Assembly: GCA_023614405.1 (NCBI GenBank)
Contig: CM042691.1
Span: 174,688,927-174,752,926, forward strand
Source: Avena insularis
Taxonomy: Eukaryota > Streptophyta > Magnoliopsida > Poales > Poaceae
DNA length: 64,000 nt
Direction: 5' to 3'
Shown here: positions 21,765 through 32,974 of the stretch, piece after piece
How positions within the stretch are numbered: position 1 is the first letter of the stretch
How the letters are laid out: each line of letters starts with the position of its first letter
Notes under the pieces: model-generated
Seen by the model: the letters and a program-made list of their open reading frames with translations, nothing else
The model's database searches: none
What the model was told of the DNA's origin: nothing
Made by a program: the position numbers and the translations under genes

Positions 21765-22990
21765 CTATGGCGGCTTCGAGGGGGCCCATCCTAGGTTTCG
21801 CCGTACACCAGGATCGTTGATGACGCGAGCGGGAGCTTTCTTAGCCTTCTTCTGCTGGAGCAGAGTCTTGTACTCGGCCTCCATGGTTCTAGCTATCTCT
21901 ATTGACTTCTGCGCGTTGGCCAGATCTAGATCCATCTTAGCGCCTTGCTCCGCTATAGCCTGCGCTTCCTCCAGCAGCTGCTGGCGCTTCTCATCAAGCT
22001 GGACTATGTTCCGTATATGGGCCATGGTCATGGGCTCGATGAGTAGGTTGTCATACATCACTCTATCAACTGGAGTGACTTGGGAAGCAGTAGACTTAGA
22101 TGCCGGAGGCGGTGGGTTTGCGGTCTTGTTGTTACTTGGACCGGTGCCGGGTTCCTGCGGCTGCTGTACTAGGTTAGGCGGAGGGGGCATGACCTTTGCG
22201 CGATCGTTGTCGACAGCAATAGGTGGTTCCTTCCCTTTGTCCAGAGCTGTAGGCGGAGATTGTCCTGGTTGATCTTCATCCATCGCCGTCCAAATGGCGA
22301 CGAACACCTCTCGGGACGTGACGACATTGTTGGCCTTCTCGTCGCGTTTGTAATCGTCCTCCATCTCTTACATAGCAGAGTCTAGCTCCTCCGGGCTGAA
22401 ATCTATCTCCTCTGAGTCAGTGCTGATGTCGGCATAGAGCGCGTCAAGCACGGAGTTGGAAGGTGTCGGGGCTTCCTCGATGACGGGTGGTGGAGGTGCA
22501 ACAACAGCGACAATGACTGGAGGTGGTGGTGCAGCTGCAGCGATGATGACCGAAGGCGGTGGCGGCGGTGGGTGAGGCAGAGGGGCGCCGTCTAAGAGTG
22601 CAAGCGCTGTCTGGGCTGCCTCCTCAGCCTCCGCATAGTTGTTGACGGTATTCACCATGCTTTCGAAAGTGAGGCGTCCTGAAGCCTGCTGCCGCCTTAG
22701 CATATGTCGGAGAAGCGTACCTTGGTCCAATCCTTACACAAAGTGATACATGGCATCATTACTGGGGTAATGTGCCATATCAGCCCGTATATGGAGCCAT
22801 CTGGCAAGGTAATCGCGGGGGTTTTCACCCTCTCTCTGGATGCACCACGCTAGATCGAAGATGGTCACCACTCCGACGAACTTGGATCTCTACTGTCCAG
22901 ACGCTCGGACAAAGCCGACGGACTTGCAGCGATCTTCCACCGTTATATCCTGCACAGGGGCAGTTTGGGTGGGCCTTGAATTTTTGTGAT
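21765..22990 (-). pseudogene. Upstream gag-like module of the Tat element
   Basis: Before the main gag there is a second stretch resembling a gag C-terminal half: FDLAWCIQREGENPRDYLAR, ADMAHYPSNDAMYHFV, a stop (near 22731), then GLDQGTLLRHMLRRQQASG and TVNNYAEAEEAAQ. It runs on into a proline/alanine-rich linker and a helical, glutamate/lysine/glutamine-rich part (22364-21765: QLDEKRQQLLEEAQAIAEQ, MEAEYKTLLQQKKAKKAP) that may form a coiled coil. The order GE..RDYL.RW...GL..G.LLRH matches the canonical gag at 20494-20700, so this looks like a duplicated gag part. Function is not known to me. Confidence 0.65.
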
Positions 22991-23312
22991 CTTTGTTGGC
23001 AAACTCTAAATATAGATCCGACATCGATCCTTCCGCGAACGTATCCTACCCGTAGGCGGTCCATGTGGGTCTTGACATTCCTCCGACTCCTAGGGAACTA
23101 GTGCCTGAGACGGTTTCGCCGATGAAGAGGTGGATGTCTCCGATGGGGACGATCGAGCAGCGGGTAGGGTTCGTCTTCGTCGGAATCTAGAACTCGTCGG
23201 GAGGGACGATCATAACATTGTCGGAGAAGAGAAAGTGACCGATGGCTACGGTTTCGCCGATTCCCACGGAGATCTTGGACCTCGCCCGCTGTAGAGCCTG
23301 AAGCGCATCTTG

Positions 23313-23329
23313 CCCCACGGTGGGAGCCA
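23313..23329 (-). other. Primer binding site of the Tat element
   Basis: The - strand reads TGGCTCCCACCGTGGGG two bases after the 5' LTR end. This is the usual position and form (TGGCGCCCACCGTGGGG) of the tRNA primer site in Tat elements, with one changed base. The first gag-like codons (MRFRLYSG) follow at about 23309. Confidence 0.75.
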
Positions 23330-23331
23330 AC

Positions 23332-23858
23332 TGTCGTGGTATTGCCGACGAGTACGCCATGGAGGGGTCCTCATAGTGCGTGTTTAGAGATGTGGGTTAA
23401 GGCGGACGGTTGAGGGGTACAAGTTAACACAACTTACGCAAGTTCAGATGCCACAACGGTGGCAGAATCCTACTCCTGCTATAAATCACTATAATGGCAA
23501 TACACCGAGTTACAGGGATCAGTTCGCTGTGCAAGGTATGAGTTGTTTCTTGCCCTAAAGGCTCCCATAGGCCTGACTTATATAGTTTCTAGGTCCTAGG
23601 GTTACAGGGAAAGTCCTATCCGGACAGGTTATAGAGTCCTACACAATAAACAATCAGTCTAACGTGTCTTGCACTCCAAGGTTCTAGGTACATTGGTGAC
23701 TCCTCTGTAGCCTTCCTTTATCCGGCATGGGCCTGCCTTCTAGATCCATCTAACTGGGCCACCCAGTAGGCCATGGGCCATGCCACCAACTGTGGGCCAC
23801 CCGGGTTATCCGGATAGGAGACATGCTATGAGGATACCCATATAGCATATCCCCAACA
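23332..23858 (-). repeat. 5' LTR of the Tat element (527 bp)
   Basis: On the - strand it starts TGTTGGGGATATGC at 23858 and ends ATACCACGACA at 23332. A TATA box (CTATATAAGTC on the - strand) is at 23576-23586. The flank on the right is CCAAG (23859-23863). The 3' LTR is not in the window. Confidence 0.85.
23576..23586 (-). promoter_or_regulatory. TATA box in the Tat LTR
   Basis: The - strand reads CTATATAAGTC, 272 bp into the LTR, where an LTR promoter is expected. Confidence 0.65.
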
Positions 23859-25147
23859 CCAAGTCAACCTAAATAAAGCATCAAAGGAGAATACCACAAT
23901 GTTATTCTTTTGTATGCTAAAACAACGCATGATTCTTTCATGGCACATTAAGAAATCTCAATTTTTTAAAACAAGTCATGCTACAACAATAATCACTAAG
24001 AATATGGTCAAAGCAACATCTAACATGGCATGATAAAGTCTAAGTCACAATCTAAACAAGATTCTTTTCGTACCACCATAAGCATGAAACATTCTACTCT
24101 CTTCCAACACCAATCGACTTATCTAAAACAATTTACGAAGATAATAATCAATAAAGACCAGAGAGCATGTCTCACAAAAGTAAAAAGAAGAACTAAAAAG
24201 TTCGAAGAAAAAAGAAGAAGAAAACTAAAGATAAACGCAGTGCTAGCAAAAGAGAACACTCACAGAACAATAAGAGTGAAAACTATAGTGTTCTAAGCAA
24301 TGAAGAACGGGGTGTGACTTCTCCAAAAGAAGTGTGCTGGGATCCAACCAACCTATCGCAGCAATAAAAATAAAACAAAACTAAAAACAAAAACAAAGAT
24401 GCTCCAAGAACAATACATAGTGCATGAAGCAAAAAATATAGTATCATGAAAGAAAACCTGAGATTTTTGTTGATGAAGAAGTGAATGCCTCGGGCATCCC
24501 AAGCTTTGATGCTTGTACCTCTTGAATATTTCTTGGGTGACACGGGTGGCATCCCCAAGCTTGATTTTTTGTCCATACTTCATCTCATCACATCATCCTT
24601 TCCCAACACTTGAAAATTTCCTTCATACAAAATTTCACACAATCTTCATTAGCAACATTAGTGTATTCAAGATAATAAGCCTTTGGGTTCAGTTTCAACT
24701 CAAGTAAATCATCCATTAAAACATAATATACTGTAGAAAATCCTTTTAAAAGCTCAAGTGATCAAAATAACTCAAAGAAATTGATTTAAGAGGCAACTGC
24801 AAATAATGGCAGAAATCTGTCAAAACAGAACTGCAGGTCAAGACCGATTTTTTCAAAAATCTTCTATTGCTCAAATCCAAAAGTGCAGAACTAACGAAAG
24901 TTGGGTAAATACCAGGAGCATGCGCACAACGAATTGCAGATCAATACGACGTTCTGGGATGATTCATGATTTTTTATAGCGAAGCACATCAATCTGTTTC
25001 GGGACAACAACTTCCCCAAATCTTACTTCCTTCTCAAAATAAAAAGGATAAGGAGAGGTTATTACTGAGGCAATAACTTCCTAGACTCAACAAAATAAAA
25101 AATTACTGAAATAAAAAAATTGGGTTATCTCCCAAGAGTGCTTTTCT

Positions 25148-26039
25148 TTAACACCTTTCAGCTTGGCACAGAAAACAAGAATCAAGTATTTCTGAATGAA
25201 GAAGCATCAACATCAACTTTCTTGACTCTACCTTTCTTACCTTTAATCTTATATTTAGGGAACACATGATTGCTTGAGGGGAAGTTAAATTCATGCAGCC
25301 TTTTCCCACATCTATTATGGCTCCAAGTAGTTTTAGCAGAGATCTTCCAAGTGTAATTTTCCTTTTTATACACATTCAATAACACGATAATCACTAGACA
25401 CCACTTTCCCTAGGATTTTTTTAAACACTCCTTCATATATTCCAATGGGTAATATATGGCATTTTTGGTAAGAGATATTTCTTCTCCACCCTCGGAAAGT
25501 CCCCAAAGATTCAAAGATTCATAAATATCTTTAGGCATCAGACAGAATTCAGACATAATATCACAACGAGCATAATAGGTTTCACCATTTATAGCAAATT
25601 TTACTGTAGGGAGCCATTTTTACGTTTCAGAATTTATTGGAACATAATCATGATACTCTCGAAGCATATTATAGCATCCTTTTAAACAAGTTGTATTTGT
25701 CTCAAGATTGTTTAATCTAGCATAAATGCTTATAAAGGATGAATCAAATTTACTAGGCAAGTTATATGTTGCGATCAATTTCTTTATAGCATTAAAAACT
25801 TCATCCCCATCACAATGAAGGAAATCTCCTCCTACTACAGCCTCCAAATCATATCTAAAACAAAGAACAAGACTAAAGTAGAAACTGCTAAGAAGCAAGC
25901 CTAGAGTCGTTTTAGGTTTAGTTTTTTCATAAGAATCATAAATTCTAGACCAAGCTTCTTTGAAACTCTCTTCACTCCCTTGTTTTAAAGTGAAGATCAT
26001 TTCATTAGGTGACATAGTGATTGGTGCTGAACTAGACAT
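25148..26039 (-). pseudogene. Athila-type gag-protease relic
   Basis: Translation from the ATG at 26039 begins MSSSAPITMSPNEMIF and continues FKEAWSRIYDSYEKTKPKTT, LGLLLSSFYFSLVL, LEAVVGGDFLHC, NAIKKLIATYNLPSKFDS and LNNLETNTTCLKG. This is the gag of Triticeae Athila elements. After a stop at 25620 it reads WLPTVKFAINGETYYARCDI, where the retropepsin-like D-x-G motif is altered, then FCLMPKDIYESLNLWGLSEG. Further on is ITLGRSLLKLLGAIIDVGKG. Frame changes and stops lie at about 25620, 25400 and 25260. Gag forms particles and protease cleaves it. The copy is dead. Confidence 0.85.
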
Positions 26040-26184
26040 AAAAAGCAAATTGAAGTAGGAACTAATTTTTTTGTGTTTTTGATAAAAAGAAGCAAACGAC
26101 GCTAGAAAAACAAAGCAAAACAAAAACAAAAACAAAGTAAAGAGATTGGTAGTGAGAGACTCCCCTTGCAGAAATCTTCTTTCT

Positions 26185-26201
26185 CCTCGGCAACGACGCT
26201 A
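26185..26201 (-). other. Primer binding site of the Athila-type element
   Basis: The - strand reads TAGCGTCGTTGCCGAGG, a mutated form of TGGCGCCGTTGCCGGGG, the tRNA-Asp site usual in Athila elements. It is 13 bp past the LTR end. Confidence 0.75.
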
Positions 26202-26214
26202 GGAAAAGGCTTGA

Positions 26215-27019
26215 TGTTGGCTCAATTGATGTGAATCCCGTTGGGAACCCCAAGAGGAAGGTATGATGAGCACAGCAGCAAGTTTTCCCTCAGTTATAGA
26301 ACCAAGGTTATCGAACCAGTAGGAGAAAGAAACCACTTCAGAAGGTGTTCCTAGCAACGTGGAACCTGCACACAACACAACCAAAATACTCTGCCCCAAC
26401 TTATCAATGAGGTTGTCAAGCTCATTGGTTTTGCTGAAAACAAAGGATTAAACGAATAGTGTGGAAGATCGTAATTTCGTGTGGTAATTGCAGAAAGTAA
26501 ACAATAAACATTAGATAGTAGATAGAATATCAATGGAAAGGAATGTACTGGGATCCACAGTTCACTAGAGGTGTTTTCTTCAGAAGATAAATAACATGCT
26601 GGCTGAACAAATTGCAGCACGACAATTGACAGATAGAGAATGCATAACAATGCATGTAGATGACATGATGATCACTATGATATTCATTTAAGAATTACAA
26701 CATGATACATAGACCGTAATCCAACTTCATCTATAACTAATAATCCACCTCCGGGATATCATCCGAACAACCCTCGGGTATTAAGTTGCAAGCAATAGAT
26801 AATTGCATTAAGCAAAGTGTGTAATGCAAACAATACAATTTCCCTTGGGCAAAGGATTATTATTTTCTCCCATGTAGCAATAGCACATCTACAATATTAG
26901 AAGTTCTTGTCACTCTCCCAGATTACTAGAGGCATGAACCTACTATCGAGCATAAATACTCCCTCTTGGAGTCACAAGAATATACTTGGCCAAAGTAACT
27001 ACTAGCAACACAGATCATG
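26215..27019 (-). mobile_element. 5' LTR of the Athila-type element, part 1
   Basis: This is the 3' half of the LTR (ending CAACA at 26215 on the - strand), split from the other half by a solo LTR with the duplication TCATG (27015-27019 and 31070-31074). Joined, the LTR is about 1.55 kb. It shows the typical stretch with 'cttgctgctgtgctcatca'. The open frame at 26351-26650 is not a gene. Confidence 0.85.
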
Positions 27020-30000
27020 TGTAAGGGTCCCAACCTTTAAATAAGGTAGAGTCCCCTGTGTTTACAATGCTAGTCCCTGGATCACTAGCTAGCATCCACA
27101 GTTAAGATGTAATATAAAGAAACAAAGGTCATAATACAACTTTATAACTAGGAATAACATAGTTTTATTACATCTTACATAGCTCATTTGGCTATTACAT
27201 TACATTGCATCAGAATAACTATAAGCATGGGGTCCTTCATCTTCAAAGTGCCACAGGAAGACATGTTGGTTGTAGACTTGTAATCCTAATCATTCAACTT
27301 CACTAATATCAAACAAACCTGCAACATAACAAGTTACAGCCACAAGGGTCAATACATTTGAATTGTATTGGCAAGTGATACTATGGTAGTATAGTGGAGT
27401 CTAACATCTATATGCATTTGGCTAAGTGGAGTTGAGGCTTGCATTGCTCAAAATAGATTTTTCCTTAACATTTGAAAACACTAAGTTTTTGCTTGACAAA
27501 ATCATTTCTCCCAATCAAAGATTGAAGATCCTTTAACAATGTTCAATCCACAAGTTTTTAACTTAGAAAATGGAATGATGAGATTCTTGATTGCTTCCAT
27601 GTCTTGATGCTCAAATTGTCCTTTACCAGGGACATGGCTAAGTACTTAGATTTTACACTCTGCAGAGGTGGTGCACTTTCCCCACAAGACTTGGTTTCAC
27701 CAAGACAAGATCTTTCAGAAGCCTTCCCTTAGACCAAAATGGACGCGTTCCAACCTATCAAACTCTACCACCAACTGTCCATATGGCTAAGTTCTTGCAA
27801 CCTATATGATCCAGGCAGAGCCCATAATGCCAAGTGGCTGCACTTGAAGCTTCTCAACATTTGACATCTCAAATATCTTTGTTCCTGGGTGGCCATCCAC
27901 AAGTGAGATACACAAGGTCAACCATAGACATGGGCCTTGTGAACCACTCAACCAAAAACCACCAAGAAATTACCATTCCACCCAGGTGATTCATTGACTT
28001 AGTTGTTTTATTAAGAAAAACATAAGTCCTCAGACTTAGAAATTTTCCATAGTATGAATATATATATTCCACCCTTGTTTTCTATTAGCTAAGCTAAGCT
28101 TGATAGTAGTATGAATCTTAACTTAGGAAATGTTCCACTAAGGTTTCATCTACTAGGTTTTCATGTAGCAAGGTTTATACTTAGCAAAATTCCATGCAAG
28201 TTTTACTTAGAGAAAATCACTAATGCATAGTGAAAGTAATGGGACAAAAGGTATGAAGCATCACTTGCCTTTTTGGTAGAGGGTATAATTTCACTCCTTG
28301 TCCTTGCAACAATCACACTCTTCAAGTCACTACAATTCAATCAAGCAAGGCACAAACTCAATCTACCAATCAAGCAAAACAACACATAAAATGATAAGGT
28401 CAAAGTAATGCATGCAAGCATGCCAAGCTTGGTTTTGTTTGAAAACTGGTTCCTAATGGGTCTTAAATACTTGAAAGCACCTAATGGTCATTTTGTAAAG
28501 TGGCAAAGTTATTTCCAAAAAGGTTTCACTTTATAAACCATTTTCAAAACAAGTATCATTTTATGTAGTGTAGAAATATTTTTACTAAGGCATTAATCTC
28601 TAAGGTTCACAAAATATGTTTTCAAACCATAAAACTTGGTGTTTGGGGTCAGAGAGTTTAAAACAAAACATTTCCAAAAGTTTTCTTCCAAAACCATTTT
28701 TAATAAATAAACCATATTTCTATTTGACTAGAATTGGTTTTAAATCAAAGAATCATTCTTTTCCTCACCAAATACATTTTTGAAACCACAAAGTGTTTCC
28801 TATGGTCAGTAGGTTCAATTCACACCATTTGCCAAAGATTTTATCCCTAAAATCATTTTTGAACAATTTTTACAATCTAAACAAGCATACTAATGTTTCT
28901 ACAAAAACAAACAATTTAACAGAAACTTTTGACTAAACAAATGGCATGGTTGTCTAGGTCTTGTTCCACTGATTCCATTGATATAAAATTTTTGCAAAAT
29001 TTGGACGTGTAGAACTAAAGTTACAAGGTTTTCAAAATTGCATCTAATTCTGATTTCAAATTCTGTTTTAACTCAAACCAGTGACACGCGTCCTAATTCT
29101 ATTCGTCCATACCGTTTCGGTTGGATTGAGCACTTTGGTGCGTTGGGTCAAGTCAGATCATGCGGCACAGGATCACTCGTACCCCTTCGGCTAAGGATCT
29201 ATCGTGATCGTCGGATCAAGATCCTACGGTGCACAGCGTGCCAGCCATAGATGGGCGGCGCTGTGGTGGCTACTGGTGGCGGAGCGGCCAGACGGTGGCG
29301 GCGGCGGCGAAGCAGGAAGCGAGAGAGGGAGGGAGTAGGCTCACCGTGTTCGCAAAACCCTGGAGAAGCTCAAGGCGTTGTTGGTTCGACGAGGGACGCA
29401 CTAGAGCGGGCTTAATCTCTCGCCGGAGTGGAGCTGCGCCTCGGCCACGCTCAGTCGTTGTCGAGGACGGTGCTATGGATCACTAGGAGACAAACGAAAC
29501 GCATGGTCAGACGTGCAAAGACACGGCGAAGGTGTGTGCGTGAACGAGAGGGGACGGGGCGGACCGAAACTACCTGGGGCACTCGCCGGAGTTAAACCAG
29601 AGGGTGGTGGCGGCGGTTGTTGTCGTTGCTGACGCTCAGGGACACGCGCGAGCGAGCTGCAGATGCAGAAAGGTCCGCCAGGTGATGGAGATCACGGCTG
29701 GGTGCTTGAGGAGGCAAGGGGTGGCGTGGGCTGGCCGGAATCCTCGCCGGAGCATCGTCGGACAGTGGCGGTGTTTGAGCGAAATTCGTCAGCCTGGGGG
29801 CGCACTTGGGGGAGGAGACCGAGGGGAAATGGAGGGGAGACGCTGGCGTTTAAATGTGCGTGGTCACGGCGAGTAATGGTGGACGCATTAAGGTGAATTG
29901 AAGCCGCGGAATCACTGCCAGAAACGGCGACGAGGGAAGGGAGAAGAGGTCGTCGCGGGTGAGGAAGAAGGCTCGGGTGTCAAGCCACAGTGGAGTGAGA

Positions 30001-31069
30001 GAGGGAGTTGGGGTCCACCTGTCATTGGCTCTGCGGGTGCTGTCCACGGTGAAAAACGTTTCGCCCCGGGAGAGAGTAGGTGGGCTGGACTGGGTCTTGT
30101 TGGGCCAGTCTGTTGGGCTGGGTCCTTTGCATATTTTTTTGTTCTGAATGTCTTTTCTTTTTCTAATACTATTTTCTGTTTTGAAATTCAAACAACAATT
30201 CAAACAACCAAAACAATTCAAACATTCACCAAACAATGCAATTGAATTTGGTTCTGTTTAACAACATAAACCAAAGTCTCAAAAATAAAATAATATTTTT
30301 AATGATTTTAGGATCCACTCATTAATTAAATAAAATGGACCTTAGTTATTTAATCAAATAGGGTTTGTTTTATTTAATAAAATCTCCATTTAAAATCTAA
30401 ATATTTTCAAAACCAAATCAGTAGGTTTTATTTGAAAATATAGAATACTTGGAAAACTTGTTTAAAATAAAATAGCATTTTTGTTTTAGGGTCCATTAAT
30501 AGTTAAATAAGATGGACCTTAGTTAATAATTCAAATAGGATTTATTTTATTAAAATCTTTATTTTGAAATCTAAAATAAACAAAAAAACACTTCAGTAGG
30601 TTTTACTTGAGGATATAAAATACTTGGAAAACTTATTTAAAATAATTTAATAAGTTTTGATGTTTTAATAAAAATGGTAAAACCTTTTATTTAAATAAAA
30701 ATTGGATATTAAATCCTTATTATTTTATTTAAACAAACCTTTACTATTTTTATTCAAAACAAAATGTTTTAATTCAAAAGCTTGGCCAAGGATTAATTTG
30801 GCTTTTAAAAATAATTCCTTATATTTCTACCCTTTCATTTGAAAACCAAATCTTTTATTAAAAGATCCAAAAATGGTAATTTTAAATATTTTTAAGTTTA
30901 TTGTTTATTTATCTTTTTAAATCCCTTTAGGATTTTATTTGATCCAAATAGGTTTTGAAAGTTTCTAATTGGATTCAAAAAATTTCTTCTCACCCTGAAA
31001 ATCAACAAAGTTTTATTTTATTCATTTATTTTTCACATAACAAGATTTGGAAAATCTTGGGATGTGACA
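27020..31069 (-). mobile_element. Solo LTR, long Gypsy type (4.05 kb, TSD TCATG)
   Basis: On the - strand it starts TGTCACATCCC at 31069 and ends GGACCCTTACA at 27020. Exact TCATG copies flank it (27015-27019 and 31070-31074). There is no internal region. The GC-rich leader is about 29060-30110 and the shared LTR block is at about 27620-27685, 600-665 bp before the 3' end. It belongs to the same family as the LTR starting at 60953. Open frames at 29229-30245 are leader by-products. Confidence 0.9.
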
Positions 31070-31459
31070 TCATGCAAGATAAAAAATAACATACACATGA
31101 TAGAACAATAATCATCTAACATAATATTTAATATCCGTCGGATCCCCGCAAACATAACATATAGAATTACAATAAGATGATCTTGACCATGATAGGCAAC
31201 TCTCAAGATCTAAACATGGTAGCACAAATAGGAGAAACAACCATCTAGATACTTCTATGAACCCATAGTCCAAGGATGAACTACTCACACATCACTACGG
31301 AGGCTGGCATGGTGATGAAGAAGGCCTCCAAGATGATATCACCTCTCTGGCAGGGTGCTGGGAAGAGCTTCAGATCCCTCCCGATCTAGGGACGATGGTG
31401 GTGGTGGCTACGAATTTTTCATGGAATTCTGATCTGGTACTTAGGTTTTTTGCCTCGCG

Positions 31460-31470
31460 GTTTATATAGG
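31460..31470 (-). promoter_or_regulatory. TATA box of the Athila-type LTR
   Basis: The - strand reads CCTATATAAAC next to the GC-rich leader, 356 bp into the LTR. The related LTR at 14997-16109 has a similar motif in the matching place. Confidence 0.7.
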
Positions 31471-31807
31471 CAAAAGGGAGAGGTTGGTGGAGGCTCGAGG
31501 GAACCACACCCTAGGGAGACGCCCCCTGTCCGCGCATGGGCCAGGTGTTGCCGCCCTGGGGTGCGTCTCCCTCTCGCCTCCGTAGTCCGTCTCGTGTTGC
31601 AAAATAGGAACTTTGGCTTTTGTTTCATCCAATTCCGAGAATATTTCTTTACTAGTATTTCTGAAACAAAAACCAGCAGAAAACAGGAAACTGGCTCTGT
31701 GGCATTTATTCATAGGTTAGTTCCAGAAAATTCATAAAAATGCTACAAAGTGTGGACAAAACATAAGATAGTTGGTGTAAAACTAGCATGAAACATAAAA
31801 AATTATA

Positions 31808-31825
31808 GATACGTTGCAACGTATC
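31808..31825. repeat. Perfect 18-bp palindrome at the LTR terminus
   Basis: GATACGTTGCAACGTATC equals its own reverse complement and starts one base inside the LTR end. The related LTR at 16091-16108 has an imperfect version (gatac...gtatc). Confidence 0.85.
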
Positions 31826-31826
31826 A

Positions 31827-32740
31827 CTTACCAATTGTCAATACACTTGAATTTCAATTTAATCCTTCATGTGTGGCAAGAACCTTTCTTGTCATTTCCA
31901 TATTGAACTCATTCAATATCTCATCTATGTACCTTTGGCATAACCATATTAGCGTCTCAATCTATCTATATAGATATTGATGCCAAACATTTGGGTTTTG
32001 CCTAAGTCTTCCATCGAGATGAAATTATTAACCTGTGTCAATAAAAGATACATCATTTCCATTCAATAATATGTCTTCCACATAATGTATTAGAAATATG
32101 TCTTAGCCCTCCCACTTAATTTCTTGCAAATGCAAGCATATTCATCATCTCCAATGAAATTAAACTCTTTTAATAGTTTCATCACTGTGAAGATTCCAAC
32201 TCCGTGATGCTTACTTCAACCATTGAAGTTTGCATACGCTTTTAGCATCATTTGAATTAAAAAAACGTTTGAACCGTGTTATGTACATGTCCTGGGTAAC
32301 CATTCTATTAGAAGAACTTTTTTTGTTTATTCAACTACCACATAATCCTGGTTGCTACATTAATCCGTCTATACTAAATATCTCTATGAAAGATCAAATC
32401 TTGTCATATTCAACCTTTGAACATTGTCGTAAACTCTTTTCCCGACATGTCGACTATTTCATAGATATGAAACATCCATGTCTATTTCATTATAGATCCA
32501 AATACTACTGTAAGGATTTACACCTTTCCAGAGGGTCTTCTAAGTTCAAAGCTTGATTTCTCGTGTATGGAACTATCATGGGTTTTATGGCTTAAAGCCA
32601 TTTGAAGGATTAGGGCCCATCATAGATTCTTTGCATATAGTCGGTTAACCATTGTCAAACAACAATGATTTACTCTCAAATATTAGTATTTGATTGTTTA
32701 CCCGACCTACTACGTTCAATAGGAACTTAGACCTCCATGT
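31827..32740 (-). pseudogene. Copia reverse transcriptase relic
   Basis: Reading leftward on the - strand in broken frames: near 32560-32500 a piece like the RT start (W...EDPLEGVKSLQCKWIY), near 32180-32080 EFNFIGDDEYACICKKLSG, then FISMEDLGKTQMFGINIYID and GTYIDEILNEFNMEM. These match the order of Copia RT motifs around the YVDD box; the box region itself is scrambled (about 32080, YIMWKTYY). Stops are frequent. RT would copy the element RNA; this one cannot. Confidence 0.75.
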
Positions 32741-32974
32741 CCACAACCTTTGAGGCACGTGAGCCATCAGCATTGTTGCTGCCTCCGGGGCACTTTCCGG
32801 TGTTGCGCAACTCAGTACATATAGCTAAGGTTATTTTAACCTCATAAAAGTTCTATTGGCCTCGCACTTAACTCTTCACAGAAAAATTCTTCTAAAAGAA
32901 ACTTTGACATTCTAAGTGACAAACACTTTTGTCTTAGGCGTTATGGAGGAATACTCAATGATTATCTGAAATAA

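Larger units (their letters stand above)
16110..23858 (-). mobile_element. Tat-clade Ty3/Gypsy retrotransposon, 3' end missing
   Basis: This is an almost complete element on the - strand: 5' LTR (23332-23858), primer site, gag-like regions, protease, RT, RNase H, an extra RNase H, and integrase. It is cut at 16109 by another LTR, so its 3' LTR and left target duplication are off the window; the right flank is CCAAG. The extra RNase H-like domain between RNase H and integrase marks the Tat clade. All reading frames have stops or frame changes, so it is defective. Numerous + strand open frames between 16423 and 22272 are shadows of this polyprotein. Confidence 0.92.
23859..26214 (-). mobile_element. 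Internal region of an Athila-type (Sabrina/Fatima-like) element
   Basis: Non-LTR sequence of an Athila-clade element on the - strand, entered at left by the Tat element. It holds a gag/protease relic (25148-26039), a primer site (26185-26201), and about 1.2 kb of AT-rich non-coding sequence (23864-25140). The lysine-rich + strand open frame at 24030-24296 comes from A-rich DNA. No RT or integrase is seen in the part that remains, but more of the element lies off the window. Confidence 0.8.
31070..31826 (-). mobile_element. 5' LTR of the Athila-type element, part 2
   Basis: This is the 5' half of the LTR. It starts TGATACGTTGC at 31826 on the - strand and contains a TATA box at 31460-31470 and a GC-rich leader (about 31320-31600). 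Right flank CTTAC (31827-31831) is Copia sequence. The terminal 18 bp inside the T form a perfect palindrome (31808-31825). Confidence 0.85.

Noticed and set aside
21233..22272. Long + strand open frames, up to 192 codons
   Set aside because: They are the reverse shadow of the proline/arginine-rich Tat gag region.
24030..24296. Lysine-rich open frame of 88 codons
   Set aside because: It is produced by A-rich DNA in the non-coding interior of an Athila-type element on the opposite strand.
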